Positions 1 through 7,849 of a stretch of DNA of 21,529 nt are shown here, in pieces (the first letter of the stretch is position 1; every line of letters begins with the position of its first letter). The position numbers and the translations under genes are program-made. Location of the stretch: the NCBI GenBank assembly GCA_005805045.1, contig SYNW01000132.1:1-21529 (forward strand). Reading direction: 5' to 3'. Below the pieces are notes generated by a model. It worked only from the letters and a program-made list of their open reading frames with translations. It was not told the DNA's origin and searched no databases. The DNA is from Actinomycetota bacterium. GTDB lineage: Bacteria; Actinomycetota; Acidimicrobiia; Acidimicrobiales; Ilumatobacteraceae.

Positions 1-1826
1 ATCCGTGAGTGCTCCAGATAACGACCAAGAATTGAGCGAACCTGGATATTTTCAGACATCCCCGGCACACCAGCACGCAAACAGCAAATGCCACGAACTA
101 TCAGATTGATCTTGACCCCGGCGTTGCTCGCTGAGTAAAGCGCATCAATTATCGACGGGTCAGAAATTGAGTTCAGTTTTAGGGTTATTTGACCCTTGTC
201 TTTAAAAGTGGCCTCACGATGTATCAGCTCAAGTATTCGCGGACGCAACTGATGCGGTGCGACGAACAAACGCAGATAGTCGGGTTCTTTGGCAAAGCCA
301 GTCAAATAATTGAACAACTCCGTCGCATCCGAACCGATTTGCTCTTCGCAAGTGAAAAATCCGATGTCTTCGTAAAGTCTCGCGGTTGCCGAGTTGTAGT
401 TTCCGGTACCAATATGCACATACCGTCTCATCTGATCACCATCTTCACGCACGACCAAAATGCACTTCGAGTGCGTCTTCAAACCGACAATGCCGTAAGT
501 TACGTGCACTCCCGCATATTCGAGTTCCTTTGCCCAGGCGATATTTCGGGCCTCATCGAAGCGCGCCTTGATCTCAAGGACTACAGCCACTTGTTTGCCC
601 GCTTCGGCGGCGCGAACCAAGTGCTTGGCAATAGCCGAGTCACCCGAAGTTCGATAGAGGGTCATCTTTATCGAATGCACCTTTGAGTCACTTGCCGCCT
701 GCGCCACAAATGACTCGACCGAAGATGAAAACGACTCATGTGGATGATGGACCAACAATTGTCGCTCGCGAATTACTTGAAAAATACTCTGACTATTGAA
801 TTCGGCAGCCATCAACCTGCCTGCGGTAAGCGGTGGCCATGGCTTGAATCGCAAACCAGGCAGATCAAGCGACGCCAACTGATTGAGGGCATTCATCTCG
901 ATAAGACCAAGGTGATAACTAATGTCTTCAGGCTCTAATTCGAGTTCTTGACACATTAAGTCGACAGTTTCTTGGGCGGTACCCTCCGGAATCTCAAGTC
1001 GAACTGCACGACCAAATCGGCGACGGCGCAGCTCCATTTCGACGGCAGCCAGCAAGTCTTCGGCGTCTTCGTCGTCAAGTGAGAGATCGGCGTTGCGTGT
1101 GACTCTAAAGACAAAGCATTGCTCGATAACCATGCCGTGAAACAAGCGAGGCAAATTGGCTGAGACAACTTCTTCAAGTAATACAAATTTATTGCCGTCA
1201 CCTACGCGCATGAATCGCGAAATGCTTTTCGGAATTTTTAGCCTCGCAAATCTTTGTTCGGACGACTGTGGATCGCGCGCAACCACAGCCAAGTTCAGCG
1301 CAAGGTTCGAGATATACGGAAACGGATGCGCCGGGTCAACCACAAGTGGGGTTAAGACTTGAAAGATTTTGCGGTCAAAGTCGTCTGAAAGTCTTGCTTT
1401 CTCACTCTCGCTTAGATCTGACCAACCCACCACTGATATTTCAGATTGCTTGAGTCTTGGTAACAACTCCTGCGACCAAACCTTGTGCTGACGGATCACA
1501 AAGTCTTGGGTGCGTCGGGTAATTTCGCGCAACTGTTGCCGGGGTGTCAAACCATCAGCGGTTGGAGTGTGAATATCACCTGCCACTTGGTCTTTGAGCG
1601 CAGCAACTCTGATTTGATAAAACTCGTCAAGATTCGACGAGCAGATTGCCAAAAAACGGCACCGCTCGAGCAACGGAACTCTTGCATCGCAGGCAAGGGT
1701 CAATACACGGTCGTTAAAATCAAGCCAACTCAATTCGCGGTTGATGTAATTCTGTTCGATGTTTTTATCGTGCGAATTTATTGACTCTCGGACATTTGTT
1801 AGAAAACGATTTCGCCAAAATGTCAC
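1..1826 (-). CDS. ppk1: Polyphosphate kinase 1 (3' end truncated by the window)
   Basis: It makes long-chain inorganic polyphosphate reversibly from ATP through a phospho-histidine intermediate. Reading the minus strand gives one open frame of about 608 codons that continues past base 1. Near the start NRELSWLDFN and SNLDEFYQIRV are typical of the PPK N-terminal domain. The phospholipase-D-like catalytic half shows HHPHESF, KARFDE and GLKTHSK with His at about residue 452, which corresponds to the phosphorylated His435 of E. coli PPK. RYLEHSR at the window edge carries the second catalytic His (about 606, E. coli His592). Roughly 80-110 C-terminal residues are missing. The only usable in-frame start after an upstream stop is GTG at 1826, with no good Shine-Dalgarno site, so the exact start is uncertain. 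It lies 59 bp downstream of a small co-oriented gene and is divergent from ppx. Confidence 0.95.
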   Translation of the reverse strand, partial: MTFWRNRFLTNVRESINSHDKNIEQNYINRELSWLDFNDRVLTLACDARVPLLERCRFLAICSSNLDEFYQIRVAALKDQVAGDIHTPTADGLTPRQQLREITRRTQDFVIRQHKVWSQELLPRLKQSEISVVGWSDLSESEKARLSDDFDRKIFQVLTPLVVDPAHPFPYISNLALNLAVVARDPQSSEQRFARLKIPKSISRFMRVGDGNKFVLLEEVVSANLPRLFHGMVIEQCFVFRVTRNADLSLDDEDAEDLLAAVEMELRRRRFGRAVRLEIPEGTAQETVDLMCQELELEPEDISYHLGLIEMNALNQLASLDLPGLRFKPWPPLTAGRLMAAEFNSQSIFQVIRERQLLVHHPHESFSSSVESFVAQAASDSKVHSIKMTLYRTSGDSAIAKHLVRAAEAGKQVAVVLEIKARFDEARNIAWAKELEYAGVHVTYGIVGLKTHSKCILVVREDGDQMRRYVHIGTGNYNSATARLYEDIGFFTCEEQIGSDATELFNYLTGFAKEPDYLRLFVAPHQLRPRILELIHREATFKDKGQITLKLNSISDPSIIDALYSASNAGVKINLIVRGICCLRAGVPGMSENIQVRSILGRYLEHSR

Positions 1827-1885
1827 TTGAACTTCATTTCAGCGGCATATAGGGCCGCACGACAGATGCCGGTTTTGAAACACCT

Positions 1886-2188
1886 TTACTCAGCAGGCGT
1901 ATTGGCAGCAGCCTCGGCGGCGACTGCATAACCAAGCTCCCATTCAATGCTGATGCGCTCGCGCTCTGCATCCTTGTTGACTCGCTCTTGATTGCGACGA
2001 AACTGTGGGTCGTTGCGTGGCAAGAGAATTAGTCGAGCAAGGGTTCGCGCACGAAACTCTTCAAGCATGTTCTGATCGCCATAGTCACCGTAGACCTCCC
2101 AATGAGGCGATGCTGAGCCGAGATAGACAATGCGCGCATGACCACGAGGCGGCTCGTTCAAAGTTGTTGCATCTGCATAGTTGGTCAT
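1886..2188 (-). CDS. Conserved-looking hypothetical protein upstream of ppk1
   Basis: This is a 100-residue protein I cannot assign to a characterised family. It is soluble, with no signal peptide or membrane segment. Its centre reads GHARIVYLGSASPHWEV followed by an acidic stretch and an Arg-rich helix (FRARTLARLILLP, then DPQFRRNQERV), and the C-terminus is Ala-rich. I chose the ATG at 2188 because AAAGGAG lies 5 nt upstream. The frame stays open to an ATG at 2278, but that start would overlap the 5' end of divergent ppx and has no comparable ribosome site. The gene is co-oriented with ppk1 (59 bp gap), so co-transcription is likely. A role tied to polyphosphate is guessed from position only. 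Confidence 0.75.
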   Translation of the reverse strand: MTNYADATTLNEPPRGHARIVYLGSASPHWEVYGDYGDQNMLEEFRARTLARLILLPRNDPQFRRNQERVNKDAERERISIEWELGYAVAAEAAANTPAE

Positions 2189-2193
2189 GACAT

Positions 2194-2200
2194 CTCCTTT
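2194..2200 (-). promoter_or_regulatory. Shine-Dalgarno site deciding the start of the small gene
   Basis: AAAGGAG on the minus strand, 5 nt before ATG 2188. It is one of the strongest ribosome sites in the window and favours the 100-residue over the 130-residue reading. Confidence 0.7.
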
Positions 2201-2238
2201 AATTGGACAATAAATCCTACCGTCGAACTGTCGCGTTC

Positions 2239-2244
2239 TAAGAT
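2239..2244 (+). promoter_or_regulatory. Predicted -10 element for leaderless ppx
   Basis: TAAGAT is followed by 8 nt and then GTG 2253. There is no Shine-Dalgarno sequence between them, so transcription would start at or next to the start codon. No clear -35 is visible. Confidence 0.4.
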
Positions 2245-2252
2245 GTGCATTT

Positions 2253-3803
2253 GTGGGCTCAGATTCAGAATCGGTCATTGCCGCACTCGATATCGGAACA
2301 AACAGTTTTCACTTAGTAGTCGCCAAGCCACTCGAAACAGGCTTCGAAGTAATTGCTAGTGAGAAAGAAGTAATTCGGCTGGGTCATGGTGCCGGCGACA
2401 TGAAGCAACTTGAGCCCGATGCGATCGAGCGAGGCATTGCCTCTCTAAAACGAATGAGGGCGATCTCCGATGTTCATGGTGCGAAGTTGCGTGCAGTTGC
2501 GACCAGTGCTGTTCGTGAAGCCAAGAATCGTAACGAATTTGTGAAGCGTGCGCGTAAAGAAGCAGAAATTGAAGTTGAAATTATTTCGGGTGTCGAAGAA
2601 GCACGACTAATCCATATTGGTGCTCGATATGCGGTTGCCGTCGGCGAACAACCGATGTTGCTTTGTGATATCGGTGGCGGTTCAACCGAATTAGTCATTG
2701 GCTCGGGTGAAGAAATTTTGCTCTCGCGAAGTTTCAAACTCGGAGCCGTTCGTCTTACTGACAGATTTTTTAACACCGACGCACTGCACCCAAGCAGTGT
2801 CAGCAGTTGTCGCAAGTTTGTGCGATCGATGCTGGCAACGATAAAGCCTGAGGTTACCGAACTTGGCTTTGAAGTTGCCATCGGCTCATCCGGCACGGTT
2901 GAAGCGGTAGCAAGATTAATCAGAAAACTTAACAATGAGCCGGAACCGACCTCCTTCAATCGCTACGAATTCAGTGCCAAAGATGTGACGAAAGTGTTGG
3001 AATTGCTGGCCGATGCCCCGACTGTTAAACAACGCGCAAAAGTCTTTGATCTTGATTCGTCTCGAGCCGAGATAATTCTGGCTGGAGCCGTCATATTAGA
3101 AGGTATTGCTGAGTCATTTGACGTCAAAACGTTCATTTATTCCGATTATGCGTTGCGCGAAGGCGTGCTCTTTGACACCCTCGCTCGCGAAAACCTGCTC
3201 AACCATCCCGAAGATGTTGACCCAGCGTTACAAAGCGTCAGGCAACTTGCCGACAGATGCGATGACCGCCCAGAACACTCGGCATATGTCTCAAAAATTG
3301 CACTTTCGCTGTTTGATTGCTTGCAAAAAAGACTTGCTCTGCCCCAAACTTCACGCAGGTACCTCGAGGCTGCCTCTCTTCTCGCAAATGTTGGTGTGGT
3401 GGTTTCGCACTCAAAACATCACCTGCATTCTTATTACGTGATCAGGAACTCAGAACTTGTCGGTCTCACCGATCGCGAGATTGAATTGATCGCGGTAATC
3501 GCCCGCTATCACCGCAAGAGTGCGCCAAAACAGTCGCACTCTGAGTTTGCCCAACTCGAAGAATCCGACCAAAAACTTGTCACCTCGTTGGCTGCGATTT
3601 TGCGAATCGCGATCGGTCTTGACCGAACTCAAGACGGGCGGGTCAAGTCAGTTACGGTTCGCTCGGAAGACGAGCAATTTTTGATCTTTGCGAAAGCCTC
3701 GGCAAAATCGGACATCGAACTCAATCTCTATGCGGCTAACGAGCGAAGGAGTCTGTTGGCAGATGTACTTTCGACAAAGGTAAAAGTACTAGCACTCAAA
3801 TAA
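2253..3803 (+). CDS. ppx: Exopolyphosphatase, Ppx/GppA family
   Basis: This 516-residue protein of the ASKHA phosphotransferase fold removes terminal phosphate from polyphosphate; some relatives hydrolyse pppGpp. Phosphate motif 1 is DIGTNSFH (13-20). ATSAVREA (83-90) follows, SGVEEARLI (112-120) holds the probable catalytic Glu, the second phosphate motif is DIGGGSTELVIG (139-150), and GSSGT begins the adenosine-type motif. The C-terminal third is the HD-like helical domain (SHSKHHLHSYYVIRNS, ARYHRKSAPK), but the position usually His-Asp reads Ala-Asn, so this domain probably does not hold a metal pair. The GTG start puts DIGT at the usual distance from the N-terminus. It is divergent from the small gene and ppk1, so synthesis and breakdown of polyphosphate are encoded side by side. 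Ppx versus GppA activity cannot be decided from sequence. Confidence 0.93.
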   Translation: MGSDSESVIAALDIGTNSFHLVVAKPLETGFEVIASEKEVIRLGHGAGDMKQLEPDAIERGIASLKRMRAISDVHGAKLRAVATSAVREAKNRNEFVKRARKEAEIEVEIISGVEEARLIHIGARYAVAVGEQPMLLCDIGGGSTELVIGSGEEILLSRSFKLGAVRLTDRFFNTDALHPSSVSSCRKFVRSMLATIKPEVTELGFEVAIGSSGTVEAVARLIRKLNNEPEPTSFNRYEFSAKDVTKVLELLADAPTVKQRAKVFDLDSSRAEIILAGAVILEGIAESFDVKTFIYSDYALREGVLFDTLARENLLNHPEDVDPALQSVRQLADRCDDRPEHSAYVSKIALSLFDCLQKRLALPQTSRRYLEAASLLANVGVVVSHSKHHLHSYYVIRNSELVGLTDREIELIAVIARYHRKSAPKQSHSEFAQLEESDQKLVTSLAAILRIAIGLDRTQDGRVKSVTVRSEDEQFLIFAKASAKSDIELNLYAANERRSLLADVLSTKVKVLALK

Positions 3804-3813
3804 CTAATTTGAT

Positions 3814-3828
3814 TTGCCTTGTCGGCAA
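3814..3828. terminator. Weak hairpin between convergent ppx and tatA
   Basis: TTGCC and GGCAA form a 5-bp stem around a TTGTC loop in the 28-bp gap between the two stop codons. No long T-run follows on either strand, so this is only a candidate bidirectional terminator. Confidence 0.2.
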
Positions 3829-3831
3829 GAA

Positions 3832-4011
3832 CTAGTTGGTGTCTGTTTTTGGAGCTTCGTCTTTCTTTAACTCAGCAGCGCCGTCAGCGAGACCTTTTTT
3901 TAGTTCGCTTTGCGCTTTGCCAAGGTTGCGAGCAATTTTCGGCAGACGAGACCCACCGAAAAGCACTACAACAAGCAAGATGATGATCCAGATTTCAGGG
4001 CCGTTGAACAT
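3832..4011 (-). CDS. tatA: Sec-independent translocase subunit TatA
   Basis: TatA polymerises into the pore of the twin-arginine pathway, which exports folded proteins. The minus strand encodes 59 residues. It has a short N-terminus (MFNGPEIW), one hydrophobic helix (IIILLVVVLF, residues about 8-18), the FGG hinge with SRLPKIARNLGKA, an amphipathic helix (SELKKGLADGAAELKK) and a short polar tail, which is the canonical TatA layout. The F-G hinge and a length of about 60 residues favour TatA over TatB. The ATG at 4011 fits the family N-terminus exactly. It has no Shine-Dalgarno sequence but carries TAGAGT 6 nt upstream. It is divergent from ftcD (46 bp) and convergent with ppx. No tatB or tatC is in the window. 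Confidence 0.9.
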   Translation of the reverse strand: MFNGPEIWIIILLVVVLFGGSRLPKIARNLGKAQSELKKGLADGAAELKKDEAPKTDTN

Positions 4012-4017
4012 ACGCCA

Positions 4018-4023
4018 ACTCTA
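4018..4023 (-). promoter_or_regulatory. Predicted -10 element for leaderless tatA
   Basis: On the minus strand TAGAGT is followed by 6 nt and ATG 4011, with no ribosome binding site between them. Confidence 0.35.
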
Positions 4024-4057
4024 GCATCACCACTCGAAAATGCGCTAAGCAATATGG

Positions 4058-4864
4058 GTGCTTGAGTGTGTAATAAACATCAGTGAGGGTCGGCGCCTAG
4101 ACGCGATCGAAAAGATTCGTAGCCAGATTGGCCATGATGCGCTGGACATCCACAGCGACTTTCACCATCACCGCAGTGTGTTCACTCTTGCAAGCACCAT
4201 CGCGGCTCGCCGACTCACCGAACTAAGCGCACAACAATTTGACTTGCGTCAACATGTTGGTGTTCATCCGCGAATCGGCATCATCGATGTTGTTCCATTC
4301 GTGCCACTTGAAAATTCGACGATTGAACAAGCAATACAGGCGAGAAATGAGTTCGCCGAATATGTGGCAAACGAACTTGAAATTCCGAGTTTTGTTTACG
4401 GTCCCGAAAGAGAACTGCCCGAAATTCGCAAACGTGCGTTCGTCGATTTGACACCGGACTTCGGCCCCAGCAAACCGCACCCGACTGCCGGCGCAATCTG
4501 CGTTGGCGCTCGACAAGTGTTGGTGGCCTACAACATTTGGTTGAAGAACGCGACAATTGAAGATGGCAGGCGCATTGCGCGAGAGATTCGTAGCCGACAG
4601 GTACGCACTTTGGGGCTGCAGTTAGGCAATGAAATACAGGTCAGCATGAACCTAATTAGCCCCGACGAAATTGGCCCGGAGTTTGTCTTTGACGAGGTCG
4701 CAAAGCGGGCCGAAGTCGCCCGAGCCGAACTCGTGGGTCTGGTGCCTGCTCGCGTACTAACCCAGATTCAAAAATCTCGCTGGGCCGAATTGGACCTAAG
4801 CAAAGAAAAAACGATCGAATGGTGCTTGGCCGCGCGCAATCGCGCAATACAAAATTTAGATTGA
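4058..4864 (+). CDS. ftcD: Glutamate formimidoyltransferase
   Basis: It transfers the formimino group of N-formimino-L-glutamate, the end product of one histidine-degradation route, to tetrahydrofolate. The protein has 268 residues and opens with MLECVINISEGR, the usual N-terminus of the family, which fixes the GTG start at 4058 (the nearby ATG at 4054 is out of frame and stops at once). GVHPRIGIIDVVPFVPL (about 68-84) contains the His of the HPRxG motif, matching the catalytic His of the formiminotransferase domain in FTCD. GAICVGARQVLVAYNIWL is the conserved start of the second subdomain. The cyclodeaminase domain of the bifunctional animal enzyme is absent, as is usual in bacteria. No other histidine-degradation gene is visible. 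It ends 5 bp from the convergent whiB stop. Confidence 0.88.
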   Translation: MLECVINISEGRRLDAIEKIRSQIGHDALDIHSDFHHHRSVFTLASTIAARRLTELSAQQFDLRQHVGVHPRIGIIDVVPFVPLENSTIEQAIQARNEFAEYVANELEIPSFVYGPERELPEIRKRAFVDLTPDFGPSKPHPTAGAICVGARQVLVAYNIWLKNATIEDGRRIAREIRSRQVRTLGLQLGNEIQVSMNLISPDEIGPEFVFDEVAKRAEVARAELVGLVPARVLTQIQKSRWAELDLSKEKTIEWCLAARNRAIQNLD

Positions 4865-4869
4865 CGCGT

Positions 4870-5187
4870 TTAGGCGGTGGCGATATTGCGATTGCTCTGA
4901 GCGCGCTGACGGCGAAGGCGACGGCGCTCTCGCTCTGAGAGCCCGCCCCAGATGCCAAACTTTTCGCCGTTCTCCAACGCATATTCAAGACAGTCGTTTT
5001 TTACTACGCAGCCACGGCAAACTTCTTTAGCCTCGCGGGTTGACGCACCACGCTCAGGAAAGAAAAGGTCTGGGTCGACACCAAGGCAATTTGCCTGGTC
5101 TTGCCATGCACGTTCAGCGCTTACTGGTATGTGCACGCGATCTTCCAATTTTGAAACCCTCCCGATTCGCCACCTATCAACGCTCAT
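4870..5187 (-). CDS. whiB: WhiB-family iron-sulfur transcriptional regulator (WhiB/WhmD type)
   Basis: Wbl proteins bind a redox- and NO-sensitive [4Fe-4S] cluster and act with the primary sigma factor. From the ATG at 5187 it is 105 residues. Four cysteines (about 34, 57, 60 and 66) give the spacing C-x22-C-x2-C-x5-C. FFPERG and STREAKEVC precede the cluster; CLEYALENGEKFGIWGGLSERE holds the invariant G-I/V-W-G-G turn, followed by a basic tail (RRRLRRQR) for DNA contact. The central region most resembles WhiB/WhmD (WhiB2), a septation and development regulator. A GTG one codon earlier (5190) is an alternative start. It lies 68 bp downstream of the VWA gene on the same strand, behind a duplicated motif. 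The family is essentially restricted to Actinobacteria and their phages. Confidence 0.95.
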   Translation of the reverse strand: MSVDRWRIGRVSKLEDRVHIPVSAERAWQDQANCLGVDPDLFFPERGASTREAKEVCRGCVVKNDCLEYALENGEKFGIWGGLSERERRRLRRQRAQSNRNIATA

Positions 5188-5194
5188 CACGTCG

Positions 5195-5218
5195 ACAACG
5201 GTGTAACTACAGCGGTGT
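5195..5218 (-). repeat. Direct repeat upstream of whiB
   Basis: On the minus strand ACACCGCTGT and ACACCGTTGT stand as 10-bp direct repeats with one mismatch and a 14-bp period, separated by AGTT. They end about 7 bp before the whiB start, a position suited to a regulator site or the core promoter. Function is unproven. Confidence 0.4.
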
Positions 5219-5255
5219 CATTCTGCCAAACTTTTACAAAAAATGCAAATACTGC

Positions 5256-7274
5256 CTAGCCTGCCCGTCGCACCCCACCGAGACGAGAAAGTTGACGCTT
5301 GTGTTCAATGAAGTCGACGAGCACATACTCACCCAAATTTTCTGGCCCTGTGAAAAACGCGCGACCCTTGTTTATCGCCGTCAGTTGCTCAATAAATGAC
5401 TGCAAAGCGTGCGAGGCGTCAAGCATAAAAGTGTTTATCCGTATGCCTTCGCGGGTCGCCCGCATGACTTCACGCAACGTCGCCTCGATGGTCTCACGCA
5501 CTGGTGGATAGTTGAAAAATACATCCCCGGATTGCGAGATGTGGGCGGTCGGTTCACCATCGGTGATCATGATTATCTGCTTGGTGCCGCTCTGACGAGA
5601 CAACATTTCGCGAGCCAACATGAACCCGTGTTGCATGTTCGTGCCGTAGACAAAATCCCATGAAACCTCAGGTAATTGATGGGGTTTTAACACCCTGGCA
5701 GTCTCGCTGAAACCCACGATTCCGAGGTAGTCGCGCGGAAATTGTGAACTCATCAGCGAATGTAACGCCATTGCAACTTTTTTTGCCGGCAAAAAATAAT
5801 CACGCATCGGCATCGACAACGAAAGATCCAGCATCAACACCGTCGATGACCGGGTCAGGTGCTCTGTCTGCTCAATTTCAAAGTCTTCGGCAATCAACTT
5901 CACCGGCACCACAGAACCTTGTCGCTTGAGAGCGTTGCGCAGTGTCTGTTGCAGGTCTAATTGAAACGGATCACCATATTCATATGGTTTGGTGTCATAA
6001 GTGCGCTCATGACCAACGCCGATTCGTTCAACTTGATGCTGGCCGAGGCGATCTTTGTCTAGGGCCCCAAACACATCGCGCAAGGCCTTTTCGCCAATCT
6101 TGCGCAAACCTCGCGGGGTCATCTCGAGTTTGCTCTCGGTCTGATCGATCAATCCTGCTTCTTTCAGTTTTTTTGTGAGCTCAGACATGCGCTGCAAGGA
6201 CTTGGCAACATCTTCACCAAGCAGTTCACTGACCCTGTCTAAATCGGCTTCGGCCAACGCCGACGGCGAGGATGCATTGCGCAGCAAATTGTCGAGTTGG
6301 TCGAGATCGCCCAGTTCTTGCATCGAGCGCATCGCCTCGCCGAACCCCATCGGGTCGTCCCCGGTGAATTCTTGCTTTGAACCCCAACCCTGTTGCGGAA
6401 ACATCGCTTGCAGTTTTTGCGCCAGCTCGCTCATTTGCCAACGCAGATCCATGTCTTCAAGCAACTTTTCGCTCAATTGGCGCATTTGATCTCGCTGTTC
6501 AGGTGTCATTGAATTGAGCATCGCCTGGGCGTCGGCCATGCGCTTTGCCATGATTTCGAGAAGTTCATCCAAGCTTTTTGGATTCTCAGGAAAGAAATCA
6601 CCGAAATTTTCCATGAACTTTTCGAACTCTGGGTCTTGCCCTTGCTCGCGACGGTTAATCATTTCATTTAATGCGGCCATCATGTCTTTGGTGCGTTTCA
6701 TGCTTTCAGGAGTCATTTCGTTGACTGCACTTGATGCTTGATCCAAATATTGCTGCATAAGTTGGTTGCGCAATTTTTCGAGCAAGGCTTCAAATCGTTG
6801 TTGTGCTTCTTGCGATTGAAAATCGTAGTGCTCCAGTTCGTTTATCTTGCCGGCGAGATCTTCGGGCAACATATCAAGACGAAAGTTTCTTTGTTCTGCA
6901 GAATCTTTGGCGAGTGCACTACGGCGCTCATCCCCGGATTTGAGCGCATCTTTGAGGGCTTGGTCGATAGCGTGCCTCTCTTCGTCGATTAGATCATCTA
7001 GTTCGTCGGCGATCTCTTGATAAACGCCCCCGAGATCACCGCGGTCTTTGATCTCGTTTCGCTTTTCACGCAACTTCTGCATCATTTCGCGAAGACCCAT
7101 CAAGTTTTCGCCGCGATCGTTGCGCATGCCGTCTTGCATCAGTTTGCGCAGTGCCGCGTTCACGTCGCCGTGATGCACTAGATCATCGGTCAGCTCGTCA
7201 ATCAAACTTTGTGCGTCAAAATCAAAACCCTGCTGGGTTCCATCCCAGCGCGAATAATTGAACCTACTTGGCAC
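5256..7274 (-). CDS. VWA-domain protein, partner of the ChlI/MoxR-type ATPase (Rv0959-like)
   Basis: Proteins of this type pair with a MoxR/ChlI AAA+ ATPase, probably as chaperone or metal-insertase partners; the substrate is unknown. It has 672 residues. The first ~470 are highly charged and helix-rich (many Glu, Lys, Arg and Met, few Cys), with YSRWDGTQ at the N-terminus. A C-terminal VWA domain has a complete MIDAS: DLSLS (D483, S485, S487), T545 in GTNMQ and D572 in ITDGE. I prefer GTG 7274, shortly before RFNYSRWDGTQ, over an in-frame TTG at 7316 because TACTAT lies 9 nt upstream of the GTG and the shorter form matches where I expect relatives to begin. Order and sizes resemble M. tuberculosis Rv0958/Rv0959, but here a cyclase gene on the other strand separates the pair. 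The gene is followed by whiB. Confidence 0.85.
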   Translation of the reverse strand: MPSRFNYSRWDGTQQGFDFDAQSLIDELTDDLVHHGDVNAALRKLMQDGMRNDRGENLMGLREMMQKLREKRNEIKDRGDLGGVYQEIADELDDLIDEERHAIDQALKDALKSGDERRSALAKDSAEQRNFRLDMLPEDLAGKINELEHYDFQSQEAQQRFEALLEKLRNQLMQQYLDQASSAVNEMTPESMKRTKDMMAALNEMINRREQGQDPEFEKFMENFGDFFPENPKSLDELLEIMAKRMADAQAMLNSMTPEQRDQMRQLSEKLLEDMDLRWQMSELAQKLQAMFPQQGWGSKQEFTGDDPMGFGEAMRSMQELGDLDQLDNLLRNASSPSALAEADLDRVSELLGEDVAKSLQRMSELTKKLKEAGLIDQTESKLEMTPRGLRKIGEKALRDVFGALDKDRLGQHQVERIGVGHERTYDTKPYEYGDPFQLDLQQTLRNALKRQGSVVPVKLIAEDFEIEQTEHLTRSSTVLMLDLSLSMPMRDYFLPAKKVAMALHSLMSSQFPRDYLGIVGFSETARVLKPHQLPEVSWDFVYGTNMQHGFMLAREMLSRQSGTKQIIMITDGEPTAHISQSGDVFFNYPPVRETIEATLREVMRATREGIRINTFMLDASHALQSFIEQLTAINKGRAFFTGPENLGEYVLVDFIEHKRQLSRLGGVRRAG

Positions 7275-7283
7275 AAAAGCACG

Positions 7284-7289
7284 ATAGTA
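7284..7289 (-). promoter_or_regulatory. Predicted -10 element for the VWA gene
   Basis: TACTAT on the minus strand, 9 nt before GTG 7274, without a Shine-Dalgarno sequence. Confidence 0.3.
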
Positions 7290-7299
7290 CGGCTGACCG

Positions 7300-7305
7300 T
7301 AGACT
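7300..7305 (+). promoter_or_regulatory. Predicted -10 element for the cyclase gene
   Basis: TAGACT lies 10 nt before ATG 7316 with no ribosome site between. It is inside the 41-bp divergent gap shared with the VWA gene, so the two promoters would almost touch. Confidence 0.28.
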
Positions 7306-7315
7306 GATAATTGCA

Positions 7316-7849
7316 ATGCGTTTCCCCCGAACCTTTATTTTTGTGGATCTCTCTGGTTTCACTAACTTCACAGAGACCAACGGCGACCGCCAAGCGACAA
7401 AGTTGCTTGGCGAGTTTCGGGCTGTGGCTCGTGCCGTGGCTTCAGAGCGAGGTGTGCGCATCGACAAATATCTCGGCGACGGTCTTATGGCTGTTGCTGT
7501 GGAGCAACTTGACGGCATCACATTCGCACTTGAACTGGCAAGACGCGCCGAAATGGCATGCGCTCCGCTGCAATTGCGAATCGGCATCGATACCGGCGAC
7601 ACGATGCTCTTCGAAGGCGACGACTACATCGGTAGTGCGCCCAACCTGGCATCCCGACTTTGCGACGAGTCGGCAAACGTCGGCGTGCTGATACCGACTG
7701 CTCACATTGAAGAGTTGCCCGTAGGTGTTTCGGCAACTCGGCATGGCGCAGTAAAACTGCATGGCTTCAACAGTGCCGTAGAAGTATCCGTGCTTTCAGG
7801 TCGGCCTGTAATCGCCGAACGCAATGACACTGGCAAAATTACGAAATAG
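7316..7849 (+). CDS. Single-domain class III adenylate/guanylate cyclase
   Basis: The predicted reaction is cyclisation of ATP (or GTP) to cAMP (cGMP). The 177-residue protein is almost only catalytic domain: FVDLSGFT starts at residue 9 with metal-binding Asp11, KYLGDGLMA supplies Lys51 and the second metal Asp55, and DYIGSAPNLASRL provides Asp103 and the transition-state pair Asn110/Arg114. The Lys and Asp at the purine-selecting positions favour ATP. There is no membrane segment, HAMP, GAF or other sensor. ATG 7316 is preferred over TTG 7268, which would add a non-homologous leader overlapping the VWA gene. It lies between the VWA and ATPase genes on the opposite strand, starts 41 bp from the VWA start and overlaps the end of the ATPase gene by 11 bp. 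Confidence 0.88.
   Translation: MRFPRTFIFVDLSGFTNFTETNGDRQATKLLGEFRAVARAVASERGVRIDKYLGDGLMAVAVEQLDGITFALELARRAEMACAPLQLRIGIDTGDTMLFEGDDYIGSAPNLASRLCDESANVGVLIPTAHIEELPVGVSATRHGAVKLHGFNSAVEVSVLSGRPVIAERNDTGKITK

Noticed and set aside
189..686. A 165-codon plus-strand ORF and several smaller ones across 189-1784
   Set aside because: They are shadows of ppk1 on the minus strand, whose frame is continuous and carries all the family motifs.
2189..2278. A 30-residue N-terminal extension of the small gene upstream of ppk1
   Set aside because: It would overlap the ppx start, and the strong AAAGGAG site lies inside it, 5 nt before ATG 2188.
7268..7315. TTG 7268 as the cyclase start
   Set aside because: The 16 added residues (AQKHDSTADRR and so on) do not look like cyclase sequence and overlap the VWA gene; ATG 7316 puts FVDLSG at the usual position.
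7275..7316. Longer VWA reading from TTG 7316
   Set aside because: It has no ribosome site and would start on the same base as the cyclase ATG. GTG 7274 sits close to the conserved YSRWDGTQ and has a TACTAT hexamer 9 nt upstream.
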